Shown piece after piece: positions 36,761-51,772 of a DNA stretch of 64,000 bases. The translations under genes were made by a program, and so were the position numbers. Source of the DNA: Vespa crabro (lineage: Eukaryota > Arthropoda > Insecta > Hymenoptera > Vespidae); assembly GCF_910589235.1 (NCBI RefSeq), contig NC_060959.1, positions 11,289,907-11,353,906 on the forward strand. Reading direction: 5' to 3'. Each line of letters begins with the position of its first letter. Within the stretch, counting starts at the first letter, position 1. The notes under the pieces are model-generated. The model had not been told where the DNA came from and ran no database searches. It saw nothing but the letters and a program-made list of their open reading frames with translations.

Positions 36761-39267
36761 AAAGAGGCGCGGGGGGGGAGATTAGGAGAAAGGGGAATAT
36801 ATAGAGTTGCAGAATCTTTACTCGCGTGCTTACGTGTTGCATTGTGCAATGATTTTCGACTGGTAGAAGGTTAAGCCAATGAGGTGTGGGACGAAAAAGT
36901 TGGCGAGGACTTAGCCAACATAGAGGCACGAAAGAACTCTAATTGATTCTAAGAACCTCGAGTGTGTTCCTTCTCCTTCTTTATCTCTCTATCTCTGTCC
37001 AACGTACGCGTATCAACACAAACACACTAGCTTCTACACAGAGAAACACGCGTTCTGCCGCTTAAACGATTCCTAATAAGATAATTCGTGCGGGTAGAAA
37101 TGCGAAAGAAAAAGTTCGTGATCGTGGACGACGAAATATCTTAAAAAGAAAAAAGAAAACAAAAACGATTCTCTTATTTATCGATCGGTCACGTAACGAC
37201 ACAAGGATTGGAGAACTGATTTTTAAAAGATTTAATTATAATTATTGTCGTACGAAAAATATTTGATTACGCGTTAAAGAAAAGCATTTGCAATCGTTTC
37301 CCTGCAATTACCTGGAAGGAATAAAGTATACGAGATAGTTTTTTATAGTACGATAGATTATAACGTGTAATATTATAGAACGCCGTCGCATTTGAAAAAA
37401 AAAAAAGAAAAGAAAAAAAAAAAAAGATAGAAAAGTTTCTGAATGCTTAATGACGATTGTCGATCAATCGAAAAAAGAAAGAATTGATAGAGACGATAAA
37501 TTTCTCGTTCTTACAATCGTACAATCTCGATAGAAAAAGACTAGACTGAATTAATAGTCCGAAAGGAAGGATTAATCTTTAATCGAGCGACCATATGCAA
37601 GCGTACTTCTCCAACTCGGAAGTTTCCAATGTGTATAGTCGTCGCACACGCTTCATTGAAACTTTTACGAGGCACGTGCGCGAAATAGGAGAGAAGGGTT
37701 GAACGTTATAGGTAGAAGAAGGAACGGTTTGAGAAAGTAGAGATAGGGGGATAGAAGGAAGAAGAAAAAAAAAGATGGAAAAAAAAAAAAAAAAGAAAGA
37801 AACGGAAGGTCGCTCGAGCCAGTGCACCTGCCTGCACGTGCCGAGTGCAACTGCACTTTCTCTTCCCTTCCGCCCCCCCCCTCTCTCTCTGTCTCTCTTC
37901 AATAATTCAGACTCGCTACCGGACGTGCATGCGTGCGTGCCTTTTAAAGGGGAATAGCGTTCATCCCCTTTCATTGCACCCTCAAAGAAATTCTAACGTA
38001 ATAACGCCTATTTCCTGTTTCAATCTATCGTTTTTAATCTATGAAACTATTGTCTCGCATTTTTCTTCTCGTCCGATTATATTAAACCTGGTAATTTCGT
38101 GTCTCCATTCATAGACATTTTACGTTTGTAAAAATAGTAATATGATTAACGAGATCTCAACGTTAGACGATTTCTTTCTTGGACGTTAGAGAACGGCCAA
38201 GAGAAAGTTTCAGACATGGTAGTTGGCAGCAAAGAAGAAGAAGAAAAATGGTACGAGATCGTTCAACCGTACGATACTTTCGAGTTATTTCCTGCGGTTT
38301 TCTACCAGTGGATCTAACGAGTTACGGCCCGGCCGTGTAACTTTCATATCTCCGTCACATTATAAATTATATCCCGATGGACCTGCCGCAAAGCCGCAAA
38401 AATGAATTTTATCCTCGAGTATGACGAAATGATAGTTAAATTTTTAAGTTGCAAGCACCCTTCTTTTCCTTTCGTAATTTTTTCTCTGATATAAAGACCT
38501 TCAATTAATTTTACTTTTCTTTTATTTATTTATTTCTTTTCTTTTTTATTTTTTTTTTATTATTATTTCTTTTTTTTTTTTTTTTTTTTTATTATTATTA
38601 AGGTAAAGTACGAACGATATTAAATAGAAATTATCCAAAGAATTCGTTCTATTCAACGACGAGCTCTCGAAAATTCTTTCGTAATTCGAAGATGTGAGAA
38701 CCTTTTGAGGCAACGAAAGACGATTAAAGGACATCTTTTTCTTCTCTTTCCACATCATCATCATCATCTCCTCCTTCCTCTAACGATCGAGCCTGAACGC
38801 CCTGACATGGGGGAGGGGGAGCAAAAAAAAGCAATTTTAAGGCCGCACGAACGTGAGATTTTAACGCGAGTATAACTGTACGTATCTCATAGAATTACTA
38901 AGAGAAGAAGATAGGAAGTGATTTTTCTTTCTCGCGTTCCTCCATCTTTCTCCGTCTAAGCGCGTTTTGACACTTACAGCGTTAAATACCGTTCCCTAAT
39001 TCCTCGAATCTTTCCATACATCTCGTACGATCCTACAGTTATATACATAGATTTCACAGGAGAATATGAACCTTTTTCTAAAGCATAAAAATCGTTTAAA
39101 AAAAATAAAAGAAAAAGAAAACAAAGAAAAAAAAAGTTTGTCAAGAAAAGTTACGAGTTGAAAGAAGTTATGACGTTAAAATGTACACTCGGATAAAAAT
39201 CCAAACTTCTCAAATCTAATCTAAACTTCTAATGAAAAGAAACAAAATAAGACGACAAGAGAACGAG

Positions 39268-39315
<48 letters not shown>

Positions 39316-39629
39316 TTTTGATCTTGATAGAGTCGAGGTCACGACTGAATTACATTTTTGCAATCATTAAAAAAGAAAATTTAAGGATGCCGTGTCGATC
39401 AAAATTGTTTTTTAATGTCGACATGGCGTGCATCGAGATCGGCTAAGACGCAAAGTCCAATTCGAGATATGCATCTCAGCACGAAATTGAATCGAGTGAT
39501 CAAAGATTTAATCTGTATTATGGTCTTTCTATCTCTCATTTATTATCTGGTGCGAGTTAATATTAGAAGATCGTGTAACGATAAGGTAGTTTCTATCTCT
39601 TTTTTTTCGTGGATGCTTTTTCTTCGTTT

Positions 39630-39683
<54 letters not shown>

Positions 39684-39885
39684 AATGATCCATCGAAGAA
39701 GATCGTTGGAACGAAATCGCGAAAAATAATGGCGACTTCAGGGCTTTAGGTTTTACCAGGCAGCGTCGTAAACGTCACGCCCGGTGATCTGCTCGTCGAA
39801 GCAAAAGATGTTCCCAGTGGCTGCACCGTGGCTCGCCTGCATCCTCTTTGTAGACTTTGTTCAAACCGTGAAGGCGAGGAAGGAG

Positions 39886-39939
<54 letters not shown>

Positions 39940-42810
39940 GGAGAGAGAGAGACACCAACGAGCGGCGATGAGTCCTCGTGCTCTAAGGCACAACCGTCCC
40001 AGATGGGCGTTAGACAGATACACACGTACACGTGCACGTAGCACATAGTAGACACGTACGATGACGAAGAAAAAGACAGGGATTTACGCACACAGAAACG
40101 CTCTCGTAAATCGGTCCTACCCACGGGCTGCTCCGTTGCTCTCTTTCTGCACGTTAGAGCGTCGCCGAAGCGGAGATTGTGACGTAGACACGTGGCAGGA
40201 AAAAAAGGACTGCCTTGCCACGAAAATATATATACCACGATGCACACGCCGGCGACTTCGAAATTCGTCGGCACCTTTCTCTTTCTCTCTTGTTCAAGCT
40301 CCTGCTCTTTTTTGCTCTCTCATCGTTTCTTTGTGACACCTCGAGCAGCAACTTAACGCGACTAGCCAACAGCTAACCTTCTAGTTCTCCGGATGCGCCT
40401 CGTTGTGGTTAATACGAATCACGACTTTGAAAATCGTCGAACCTTGTAATGCGGAAGTTTCGAAAGTTCACTCAAGACTGCTTTTTATAATGTTGATACC
40501 ATCGTGTTATTCGATTATCGAAGCGCAAACATTTCGAAAGAAAAGTGACGATAATGATCCGTAAACATTGAATGTTATCGCCAAAATTTAATGTTATAGT
40601 CGAAGATCGTATCCCATTGATTAATATCCAAATTGGAGAATATGTTATAACGTAAGGCACGTTCGTCAAAATTTCGTTTTCACGATGACAAAGCAAAGTG
40701 CTCCTTCGTAGTCAGCATCTCGGCACCATCTCGACGAGGCGCGTTCTTCCTGTTCACGGATTGGAAGAACTCGGCTCGGAAGAGCCTTGAAAGTGAATGA
40801 GAAGGGACGAAAAGGGTTCGTGAGAGGATGGGGAGATATTACGGAGGGCTCCCAGTTGCAACATCGATCAGAGTTCCACGTGCAGCCTATGTATGCGTTG
40901 AGATGCAACGAGTCGAATAAAGGTCTGATCAATTGAAAAATTATTATTATATTATTTTTCTTTTTTTTTTTTTTGCAGGAGGACGTTCGATTCTTTAGGA
41001 GGAAAAAAAGAAAAAAAAAAAAAAAAGAAAGAAATAAAAAGATAATCGTTGACTATCGTCGACTATCGCCAGGAAGAAAAATAACGGGAAAAGAAATGGA
41101 GTCGTACTCACCCTCGGGTGTCGATACGGTACCAGCCTTGTTCATCTTCGTATTCCACATGGCAGGAGTAGTTGGAGCGGGACTGAGATCTGGAGTCGGT
41201 GGATGTGCCGGTGGTATCGATACCATCGCGGAACCCATTTGCGCGCCACGTTGTAAATGTTCCGAATTTGAGCCGTACCCCTCGAACCCCCTACCCCCGG
41301 AATATACCTCGCTCGATAATTTCTCTGCCAATTTCTCTGCTCGCTCTCGATCCGTCAATACCACCGGTTCCTGCTTTATTCGTAGATCTGCCAAACAAAT
41401 GCGAAGATATTCGCAAAATTAGATTCTACAAAATAACTCGTTTCTTCGTCCAAATTATTACAATATCTTATTAGACCGATGATTTTATAACAATATTCAA
41501 CTAACCTTCAGCGACGCTTTCCTTGTAATCACAGTTATTCCGTTCCTCCGACCGCGCTTGTTCCAATTCTTGCTCGAGTTCCGTTGGCGTGTGAGGCGCG
41601 GTATGCGAGTGAGCTGGTGTTTCCGAGGGATGGGCAAAGGGCTGATAAAAGTGACTTTCCAAAAGAAGAGGATGCGGTGCTGAAGCTGGCCGGAATGCTG
41701 CACCGTCGCGCAACACGCTCGCCCTACCTAACGTGTCGACGTCGCTTGGCGATCTGCAAGATCGGACGAACACTAAAATTGTTTATTAGAAGTACCGGAG
41801 TAATGACGAAACTACAAGGGAAGAAAAAAAAAAGCAACAACAACACGTGTCTTCTTCTTGTTATGAACAAAAAATAAATGACGAAATCGATTATCAAACC
41901 GTGATTACGAAACCGAGCGAGAGTCCTCGGAGAATCGGCTGTTAGATAAGCCAAAGTATTGTGCGTGCAACTCACACGCATAGAAATCTTTACGTAAAGA
42001 TGCGCGTACACGAACGCGCATAGCTTGCATAATATCGAAAGAGCTCTAAATCTCTAAATGATGTTGAACGGAGAGAAAGGGGGAGGAGGGAGGACGTCCT
42101 CCCTCCTCATTGCGTCAATCCATTTAATCGACACAATAGTCTCGCGAAAGGTCACCGAGGAAACTTAGGAAAATAATGGCGAAAATAATGTCGTAGTTTT
42201 TCGAACGAAAAAATAAAAGGGCCTTACCTCATTAACCTCTTTGGGGGACTTTCGAAATAGTGAGAGTACATGCTGGGTACGGTGTATGCCGGTGCCGGGG
42301 ACGGCGCAGGCGTAGGGGTTGCGTCTCTGCGTCTTTTTATACTGTTCCTCAGCATCGTAGCTTCACCGGCCTCGCTGAGATCGGTGATGTCACCGACTCC
42401 ACTATCGCCAACAGCACTCGTAGTAGATACTGCACCAGCAGCGATACTACCATTTGGATTTCCACTACCGCTACCGTCGACGCTACCACCAACTCCAACG
42501 CTGCTGCTACCACCGATACTTCCTGGTGCACCGACTTCGCCAACTCCGCTACCTCCACCCCCGCCACCCTCTCCGCCGGTGTCCGTCGACGAATTATTGC
42601 TCTCAGCCGCATGTCTCTGCGCCACTGCTAGTTTCTCGTGCTCGATCGACAGACCTTTTACCTGTTGTTCCAACAGTTTTTTTTTTCTTTTATCATGTTT
42701 AATTTAACAATTACACTTTTTCTAACCATATAAACTCGCATCTGATTTGTATTCTTTAAATCGTTTCTTCGAGTAATCTATCGTTAATTAAATAAACGAT
42801 AAGATAGAGA

Positions 42811-42854
<44 letters not shown>

Positions 42855-43580
42855 GTAAGAAAGAGAGGGAAAAAATATGTAGACATACTTGAAGGCATTC
42901 CGCTGCCTTGAGGAAAGAGCTCAAAGATTCCTGAGACACGTGTACTTCTCCGCGGTACATAAATTCGAGAAGCGACGCCATATTGTGAGCGCTCGTCCCG
43001 TCGAGAATAACGATCAGTCCTGCGGGAGAAGGCGGCATCCCTTCGAAGAGCTCCTGAAAATGTTTGCTGCATGCTGCGAGGATCAATCTGTGAGCCTTGA
43101 ACGTTACTCCTGAAATCACAAATTAATTGCATCGTATTATTACAAAAAAAAAGGTTAATTTGTCCGATGACAATTATTAGTTCGAATAGATAATAATTAA
43201 ATAAATAAATATTTCAAATGAATAGTTTTAACGAAAAACGAGAGCGAGTTTATACGTTTGAAAGGAGAATATATCTCATTCTTCGAAGGAGCCATTTACA
43301 CATCCGGCAAATTCAAGGGAGCATAAAACGCTATGAATACGTAATCGCAAGAAAAGCACGCATTAGATGTAGAAGACGCACGCTTTCTTCTACTTATACG
43401 AGAACCCCTTTTTTCTCTCTCACGGGTTTTCATCATTCGAAGGGACCACCGAAAAACGACCGCGGGAATTTAGCGTGCAAAGGAAGTGCTGGTGACCGAG
43501 GAACCCCTTTTTTTACTCTCACTCTCTTTCTCCCTCTCTTGTAGAGGTACAGGCCCAACATCTTCCTCGTTTAGGAAGAC

Positions 43581-43633
<53 letters not shown>

Positions 43634-44210
43634 AAACATAAAGAAAAGCCTCGGCAGCTTGACGTCGATGCCCTTTCTTGCAGCTTGCTGGATATGTAGG
43701 CCATCTTCGGACACAATCTTCCGTAATCTATACTTTTTTCTCTTTCTCTTTCTCTATCACTTACTCTCTAGTGCGTATAATACGCGCAGGTGTGTAACGC
43801 GATACTGATTACGTTACACGATTCGGAGTAGTGTCCAATGTGCACGTGATCGACCTTCAAACCTTGTCAGAAAATCAATGAATAAAAATTGAAGCTAAAA
43901 ATCAAATTAGTTCGGTCGACAATTTTTAAGTATAATGAATATAAAATTACACATATGTAAAAAGAATACTTATTATTATTATCATAGGTACGTTTTCAAA
44001 ATAGAGATGTTAAAAGATGTTAACTCGAAAAATTGTAAAGGATGAAAAAATTGGCAATATAAATTCTCGGATTGCGATATGTCCGCGATGATTTGCAATT
44101 GAAATAACCAAAGGAGAGTAAGACTCATGCATTAAAAGAAACGTAGAGCGATTATAAACGATGATATAAGACGAATAAGGAAATCGAGTGTGAAAAGAGA
44201 CGAGAGACGA

Positions 44211-44247
<37 letters not shown>

Positions 44248-46815
44248 GTGAACGAGGGGCTCGACCAGGTGGCGCAAACCACCTGTCCTTTCGACGCGAG
44301 CAACCTGGTCTTGAAGTGTATCGAATTCTCAGCGCGTTCTCCCGAACGACGAATTAAATTTCAAACTCGATTTCCCGCCACGTTAAATCGAATATCGATA
44401 TCCGGATTATCCTAGTCACGCCCGGTTAGTCGTTCGTAATTTATCTTCGATATATTTTCCATAGAATGAGATGAAACGAAGAAAAAAAAAAAAAAGAAAA
44501 AAAAGAAAAAAAGAAAAGAAATATAGGGAAATTTTTTATCATAAGTTACATACGACATATCTCGCATCATATTTTTTTCTGCCTTTCATAGTAAAAAGGA
44601 CAGAGAGGGAGAGAGCAAGAGAGAGAAGCTCGAAAGCTCGCGACATCGTAACACGTCTATCGCAATATTTGTAAGCAGCCTAATATAGAATCGAGGAAAT
44701 ATCGTTGTACAAATGTGTGAGTGCTACACACTCTAAACATTCTAAACACGGTTGTGCAGGGGCCAACGACCGAGTCACGCGCGCGTGTGTAGGCGGCTTT
44801 TGCACGCTAAGTTCCCGATCCTTCTCTCTCTCTCTCTATCTCTATCTCTATCTTTCTTTTTCTTTCTAACCAGTCATAACTAGGCGAGCCCGGAAATACA
44901 TAGATGATCTTTTCGTATTTCTGATCCTGGCTTCGCTAAAAAAATTTCGAGTCGTACACATCCACATCTTCTTTCTTCGTTCTGGGTATATTGCAATTTG
45001 TTTCTTTTTCAATACTCTCCTCGCTTATCGAGAAAGTACGAAATTACGTCGGTCAAGATGTTTTTTTCGAAAATCGACCAAAATGATATACACACATAAA
45101 TATATATATATATATATTCTTTTTTTATTCGCGCGTTGCATACGCTTAAAACCTGATAATTCTATCTTCGATAAGAGAGAAATTTATTCTTTTATAAAAT
45201 ATTTATCAAAAAAATGCTAACATCTCTTACGCACTCTTCTTGCTCAAACGTTTTGTTTATCCATAACTATGCAAGATACACGCGCGCGGCAAATCGTTGT
45301 AAAAAAAACTCGTCGAAAGAATTATGTAAGCTATAAGAGAGAGAGATAGAGAGAAAGAGAGAGAGACTTCGGAACGTGTTTATAACATGCGACCGCACCG
45401 TCATCGAGTCATCGAACGAGGAGGCCAGCGGAGTGCGAGTAAGTTTCACGTTGAATGAACGGAGTAGTGGCGCGAGATAAGACGCGCGACGTTTTCGAAT
45501 GTGTTTGTGTGTATTACCATGTTTATTGATATTCGAAGGTTATCTTCTCCGTTTGCGCTCTCGATCGTATTATATTCGCTTTACTATTCCGTATGTACTA
45601 TTTCGTGCGAATGTGTGTACGCCTGTGTTCTATAAATAAATTATTGAAAGAAAATCTTGAGAAATCTTTTGATACCTATAATACCATTATGTCCAATTGA
45701 ATGAAATGAAATCTAGGAAAATATTTATCTCAACTGTTAATCTTGCTCGGTGATTTTTCTTCTTTTTGTTTTCTGTTTTCTTTGGTTTCTTTTTTTTTTC
45801 TTTCTTTTTCTTTTTAATAAAACCTTCCGGGAATAAGGGGTCAAGATACTCCGACGATCCTTTGGCACGGTCAGAAGAAAAATTTGCAAATAAAGAACGC
45901 GGAATTGGGCAACGGTGCAATGCACTCTTCTAGGCCGGTCTATTCGTATTCCAAGGCCAGCCAGTAAAAAAGCACAATCTCCTACTACCGAAGAACTATT
46001 CGCTATATATCTTCTAGAATACCTATGATTCTCAAAAGATACGATCTTTATATCGTATATATAAAATAATAATTCAATAACAGAAACTACAATAATAATC
46101 CGTAACTTCTTAATCGTAATTTCTTAATTGTTTTATCTTGCGAATATTCCCAATCGTTTCTCAACTTATTAACAAAATTCAAACATTGATAATTACAATG
46201 ACGTTGAAAAAAAAAAAAATAAAAAAAAATAAAAAAAGAAACACGAGTAAGAATATATAGAAAGTTTGTTTTCTATATATTTCCAATTATCGATCAAAGT
46301 CGAATTAGAGAAATCGACGAATTTAGAACGAGCGGATTTACACGTGCACGTGTAATACATAGATATATAACTATGTACATCTCGAGGCTTTGCAAAAAGA
46401 TAAGGCCGAACGATTCGATTGGTAGATAAATTTTAGCTGGGGGGAAAAAAAACGACGGTCAATGCCCCGACAAGGTCGACGTCGATGCAAGAAAACGCGT
46501 ATGAGTAGTTCTTTCTCCTCTTTGCACTACTCTCTCTCTCTTTCTCTCCCAACCCCCTCTCTCTCTCTCTACCTCTATCTCTATCCTTTTCTTTTTATCG
46601 CGTACACGTACTTTGTAGCACACATATGCAATGAATACTCGTAGAAATAGTAGAAAACATTTTAGGGCCTATCACCGACTCCTTTCCTTTGGTACCGGCC
46701 AATGGCCGCGTGGGACCAAGGTCGTTTTCTTCTCATATACTATCCTTCTTTTTTTTCTCCCTCTCTCTCTCTCTCTCTGACTCCCCACTCTCCCTCTCCT
46801 TCCTTTCTCTCTCTT

Positions 46816-46861
<46 letters not shown>

Positions 46862-47525
46862 TCTCTCTCTTGCTTTCTCGCTCGTACATTCACTCACCCA
46901 CTCTCGTAAAGAAGAAGAGATCTACTGTGTGTAGACGATATGTGTGCAAGCGTGAGGGCTGAAGACGAGAAAGGAAGAGCATGGAAGAAGAAGCAAAAGT
47001 AGAAGAAGAAGAAGGGAGGAAGAGACACGATACGCGTGCGTACGTGCGTGCGTGTGTTTCTAACGCAGAGCATCGACACGTGGGATGAAGGGAAGACGAT
47101 GGCCGTGAGCTTCGAGGCCCTCGCGCACAAATACATACGTACACACACGCACACGCGCACTCACGTCACCTACGCCTACATATGTCAAATCGCAAAAGAT
47201 CTCGCGCCTTTTAGATATATGTATATGTACACGAAACAACCTTTCGAACGATCGGAGTTCGCGAGTCTCACGATTATCGATCATCGAAACTATGGATAAA
47301 TCGATATCGAATCTTTACTCGTGACTATGTCGATAGCGAGCTGATAGAAAAAACAATGCGCAATAGCTTTCGATGATTTGCCTTCAATAAAAAAGGAAAA
47401 TAAAAAAGAAACAATAATAATGAGAAAGAAAAAAAAACAAAGAAGAGATCGATTGTTCGTAATCGTTGAATAAAATCATAGAACTCAATAAGATTATGAC
47501 GATTTTATTAATGATAGGATTATAA

Positions 47526-47559
<34 letters not shown>

Positions 47560-48467
47560 AATAAAACGAATGAATATCCAGATACGATCTTTTTTATCGT
47601 TTGTCCAAAAAAATTTTTTTAAAATAAAGAAAAGAAATACTTCTATCTCTATTAATTAGCCAAGCTAATTTCTAATGCAAAACTATTAAAAGTTCTTAGT
47701 CGATAAATAATCAACATGCTCTATCATCTTGGGACATTATATGAAAAAGAACACAGAGAAATGCATACGCGAGAGTATGTACACGCATGCGAACGTGGTT
47801 GCGTAACTGTCATTGACCTAATTTCAAAAACGTCGATTACAAGAAATTTATCCTAAGTGTTCCATCGTTCTTCCTCTCTCATTTATTACTTATGAGCGTT
47901 GCTCGTTATTCTGAGAAATAAAAAAAGAAACACACACTCTCTCTCTCTCTCTCTATCTCTTTTTTCCAAATGAAAAAGAAAAAAAAAAAAAAGGAAGAAA
48001 CCATCCAATCGAGTTAACGCGCCAATTGAAAAACGAACGGAACAGGTTAAACGCAGCCTAATATGCTAGACACGACCGGTATAACGATCTGATAACGAGT
48101 GCGCGAGCGCGAAGAAGAAGGCTCGCATGCGCGCTATCAAAGTCTGAAAGTTTCGCAACGAGCCGAATATACGGCTTGCCTTGTAACACTAACGAAGCTA
48201 GACCTTGGATATTCTCTCGTCGTACCATAGCGTCTTTTCTAACGTCGAATTCCCTTCTCCTTCATTCTTCTCGCGATACGAGAACGTGACGTTGAGAAGA
48301 AAACAAAGATGAACGAAATTTAGGAGTACGAGAGAGAAAGAGAGAGAGAGAGAGAGATAATGCGAGAATTTATGTCCATTTCCGGCAGAACGCCATTTTA
48401 AAAAATGATCTTTCTTATCCTACTCCTAACGACCATTCCTATGCCCGTTCTAACATTGTCCTTGCCT

Positions 48468-48505
<38 letters not shown>

Positions 48506-49365
48506 TATAAGCGTTCGATTTAGCAGGAATACAGGTTTTTATTCTTCAGCTGGATGCTCGGCGAAAAGATTACGGTATCTTTTTGCTTAGTAATCTACCG
48601 CGGTAGTAACATGTCGTTTTTGAAAACGCGCTCGTTTATAACGCCGACGAAGGATTACGCGGTTGTAATAGAAATAGCAAACGATAGGTAAAAGTAAAAG
48701 ACAACCTTGCAGCCTCTTCGTTGGCTTGAGAAATAATTCTTTTCGTGCTTCGTTGACTTCTTGCTTCGTACAAGAGAAAGAATAAAAAACGAAGAAGAAA
48801 TAGATATAGAAGAAAAAGTCAAGAATAAATATATATATATATGGGGCCCTAGTTTTGCACCGTGTACACGAGCTAACTCCTAATCGAGAATTGAGATGAA
48901 CAATAAAATCTTGTCCAATTGTATCGGAATCATCATGATCGATCCTAGGAATTACATCGAGTTTGGATTTGTTCTTTTCTTTTTCTTCTTTTTACTTACA
49001 AATCGTTTAATTCGTAAAGCCTTCTAATGATAATCCGTCGTTGGTTAAAAAGGAAGTAAAATATTTTCGGACATTTCTCGTAAAATATCGATATTTCGAT
49101 AACCACACCCTTTTCGTACGGGCTGTTCCCTATTTTATTCATACTACCGTGTTCGATGTACAAAGTAAACGCTCTTCGCTCATGTGAGCTCGCGGAAGAA
49201 TGAACAGATGTATACAATGGCAGCGCTATATTCAGAAGGAAATACGTTATCTATAAATACAGAAACTATGTGCAGCTATATTCGGAGATACATACGTGGT
49301 TACTCGTTTTATGTAATGTATAAAGACTCGACCTTCGTTCGCTAGAAAGGATTACTTCTTCTTCT

Positions 49366-49407
<42 letters not shown>

Positions 49408-51715
49408 CTTTTTTGGTTTGTTCTCCAACGCATATGCGCACCCATATGCGTATTTGACCTCGATTGATTTCTCGCGAAAGCAACTTCAAAAGATCTACGT
49501 AATTTATTATACTATAAACGCATACCGTTCTTATTATATATTTTACTACTGGCAATAGGTAAAAGCGTTTGTTTGCTCGAAACGAAAATAAAGTAACCGG
49601 TCTTGTTCTCCGTATTAACTACCAAAAAGAAAGAAAAGAACAAAAAAGAAAAAAAAAAATAAGAGAAAAGAAAGAAGGAATAAAAAAAAAAGAAAAAAAA
49701 ATTGAAGAAGAAAGAGTTAAATCTTTAAAAGTCATACGTGAAACGCATTGAAAAAACTTTCATTTATTTATAAGGATTATCCATATAAGATCCGAGCGAT
49801 CGATCTTGCACGTGGTGAAACTCACGCACGAGACCTAGCAACGAGAATTCCTTCGTGTATTCCTTCGTGCTGCATCGTTCCCAATCTCTCGAGACACAAC
49901 GCGCAGCGATAAAAGTCGACCTAATTTTTCGTTTGGTCAGACCCTACAAAACATTTTTTATAGACCTAGATAAACGTTATTTCAATCAAAATCGTAACTG
50001 TTCAAATCAAGCTTTATCTTTTTGACATCGATCTACTGACATGAATCCCAATTCTAATTAATTTCAAAGAATTTATCTGCTATTTATCTCATATTATACA
50101 GATTTTTGAAAGAGGAATATCTACATAATAAAGTAATAAATTAAAGGATAATGACAGCAAATCCAAAGGAATAGAAAGTAGTTGTTATTAACGCGGAGAG
50201 AAAGTGCAGCGGAATATTATTTTCGAAATATTCTATAGAGCATCGGCCTCATTTTTAAATACTTCTCGACGACTATTAGCCAATTATTTTCCAAGGATAT
50301 TTACGATGAAGTGTCGTGCAAAAAAAAAAAAGAGAAAAAGAACAAAAGTAAAAAAAAAAAAAAAAGAAAAAAAAAGAAGAAAGAAAAAAAGAAAGAAAGA
50401 AAAATAAAAGGAGGGATTTTCGCACCTCTGACCATTAGAAATGGCCGAACTCAAACACGAGGGAAACGGTACACGAAAGGTTTCTAATGTTCCACGTGTC
50501 TCTTGCACACTACGGTAGATCCGATAGAACGTTCGACTTACACAACTCCGCGATGCGTGTCCGTGCGGTGCTTCGCGTGGCAACCCAAAAAATATGGCCC
50601 GTACTTTCGGAGTAATATGCGATGATATCAAACTTTATGACGTTGCCAATTGTTGTCGTTACTTTTTCGATTGTAGTAACCTAATTAAAAAAAAAGCATC
50701 TGATATTGCAACGTATAAAAACGTATTTAACAAATAACTCTACAACGATAAAAAAATCGTAAATAAGATCGTAAAGTAAGATAAATCCAAGTAAGGTAAG
50801 TCACGTAAGGAACAATTAAATCGGGTGAACTCGAAAGTACGAAAGTTCACGGCTGATCATGACCAAGTGAAAATCAGCAGGTGAGTGTGAGTGGTAGGTA
50901 TTATATCCTTGGGAAGTTCATCGTTCGTGGCACGAAATCAGGAACCACGCCTAAAACGCGTGCACTCGAGTTACAGAGGCGCCCTGAAACCAGCCCGGAA
51001 CCTCGATATAGAATTTCGGTTACGGTTTCACCAGCAGCACTTGCACCATCCAGAGATATCGTAGAGAACGTAAACGAATCTAACGAAGGGGGAGACGCAC
51101 ACAAGCATTAGGTAACGCGTGCCGACAGTACCGACTAGCTATGTGCATCGAATACACGAGAGGAAGCGAAAGAAAAGAGAAAAAGAAAGAGAGTAGAAAG
51201 ACTGTTAGATCTAACTGTAACTCAGGCCTACTTTCGGGTTCCTTTTCCTTCTACTTCTCGAACGTTTATACGAACGAACACTTAGAAATTCATAAGCGTT
51301 TCTACAGTCTCGTCTTTCATTATTTCAATATTCAAGCATAAATATCAAAAATAAAAATTGGAATAATAAGAAATTATCTAGATGGATTTAATAAGAAAAA
51401 TAACAAAGATTACAATATAATGAGTTATCTATACAGAATCGTATAGATACGAAAACATCTCGAGATACTTGCTCGACGTGTTCTCTTTCAACTATAGTAC
51501 TTTCTGTACTATTATAGAGGAAGAGAGAGAGAGAGAGGGAGAGAGAGAGAGAAACAGCGGCAGCATGCTCCTTTACCTTCCCCATTTGCTCGTCCTTGAA
51601 CCCTTCCCACCTACCGACCTTCTTTTTACGTTTCACCCTCCATCTTTTCGAAAAGAGAGACCACTCTCGAGGCGACAAAGCGTCGTGTTACTGCGGACTC
51701 CCTCTTTTCTTCCCC

Positions 51716-51772
<57 letters not shown>

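Larger units (their letters stand above)
27755..41111 (-). other. 13.4-kb chinmo intron before zinc-finger exon
   Basis: The donor is GAG-G/GTGAGT and the acceptor TTTTTTACAG; both are clear. The intron holds many (GA)n runs on the plus strand, an AAT run at 27815-27856, GC-richer islands (32.2-32.6, 34.4-34.7 and 37.8 kb) and a coding-like island at 39.4-39.9 kb. I did not find another C2H2 exon in it by eye. No tRNA or other RNA gene was recognised. Confidence 0.85.

Noticed and set aside
40973..41422. 149-codon plus-strand frame after a TTTTTGCAG acceptor
   Set aside because: Most of it is antisense to chinmo exon 5 and the start is poly-Lys from an A-rich repeat. Only the acceptor itself remains of interest.
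42260..42707. Long plus-strand open frames at 42.26-42.71 kb
   Set aside because: They are antisense shadows of the Gly/Ser-rich chinmo exon 3, whose minus-strand frame, splice sites and conserved ends are clear.
47527..47557. Poly(A) runs (also 11121-11148, 21043-21065, 25363-25384) as retroposon tails
   Set aside because: No reverse-transcriptase fragments, intronless gene copies or target-site duplications lie beside them.
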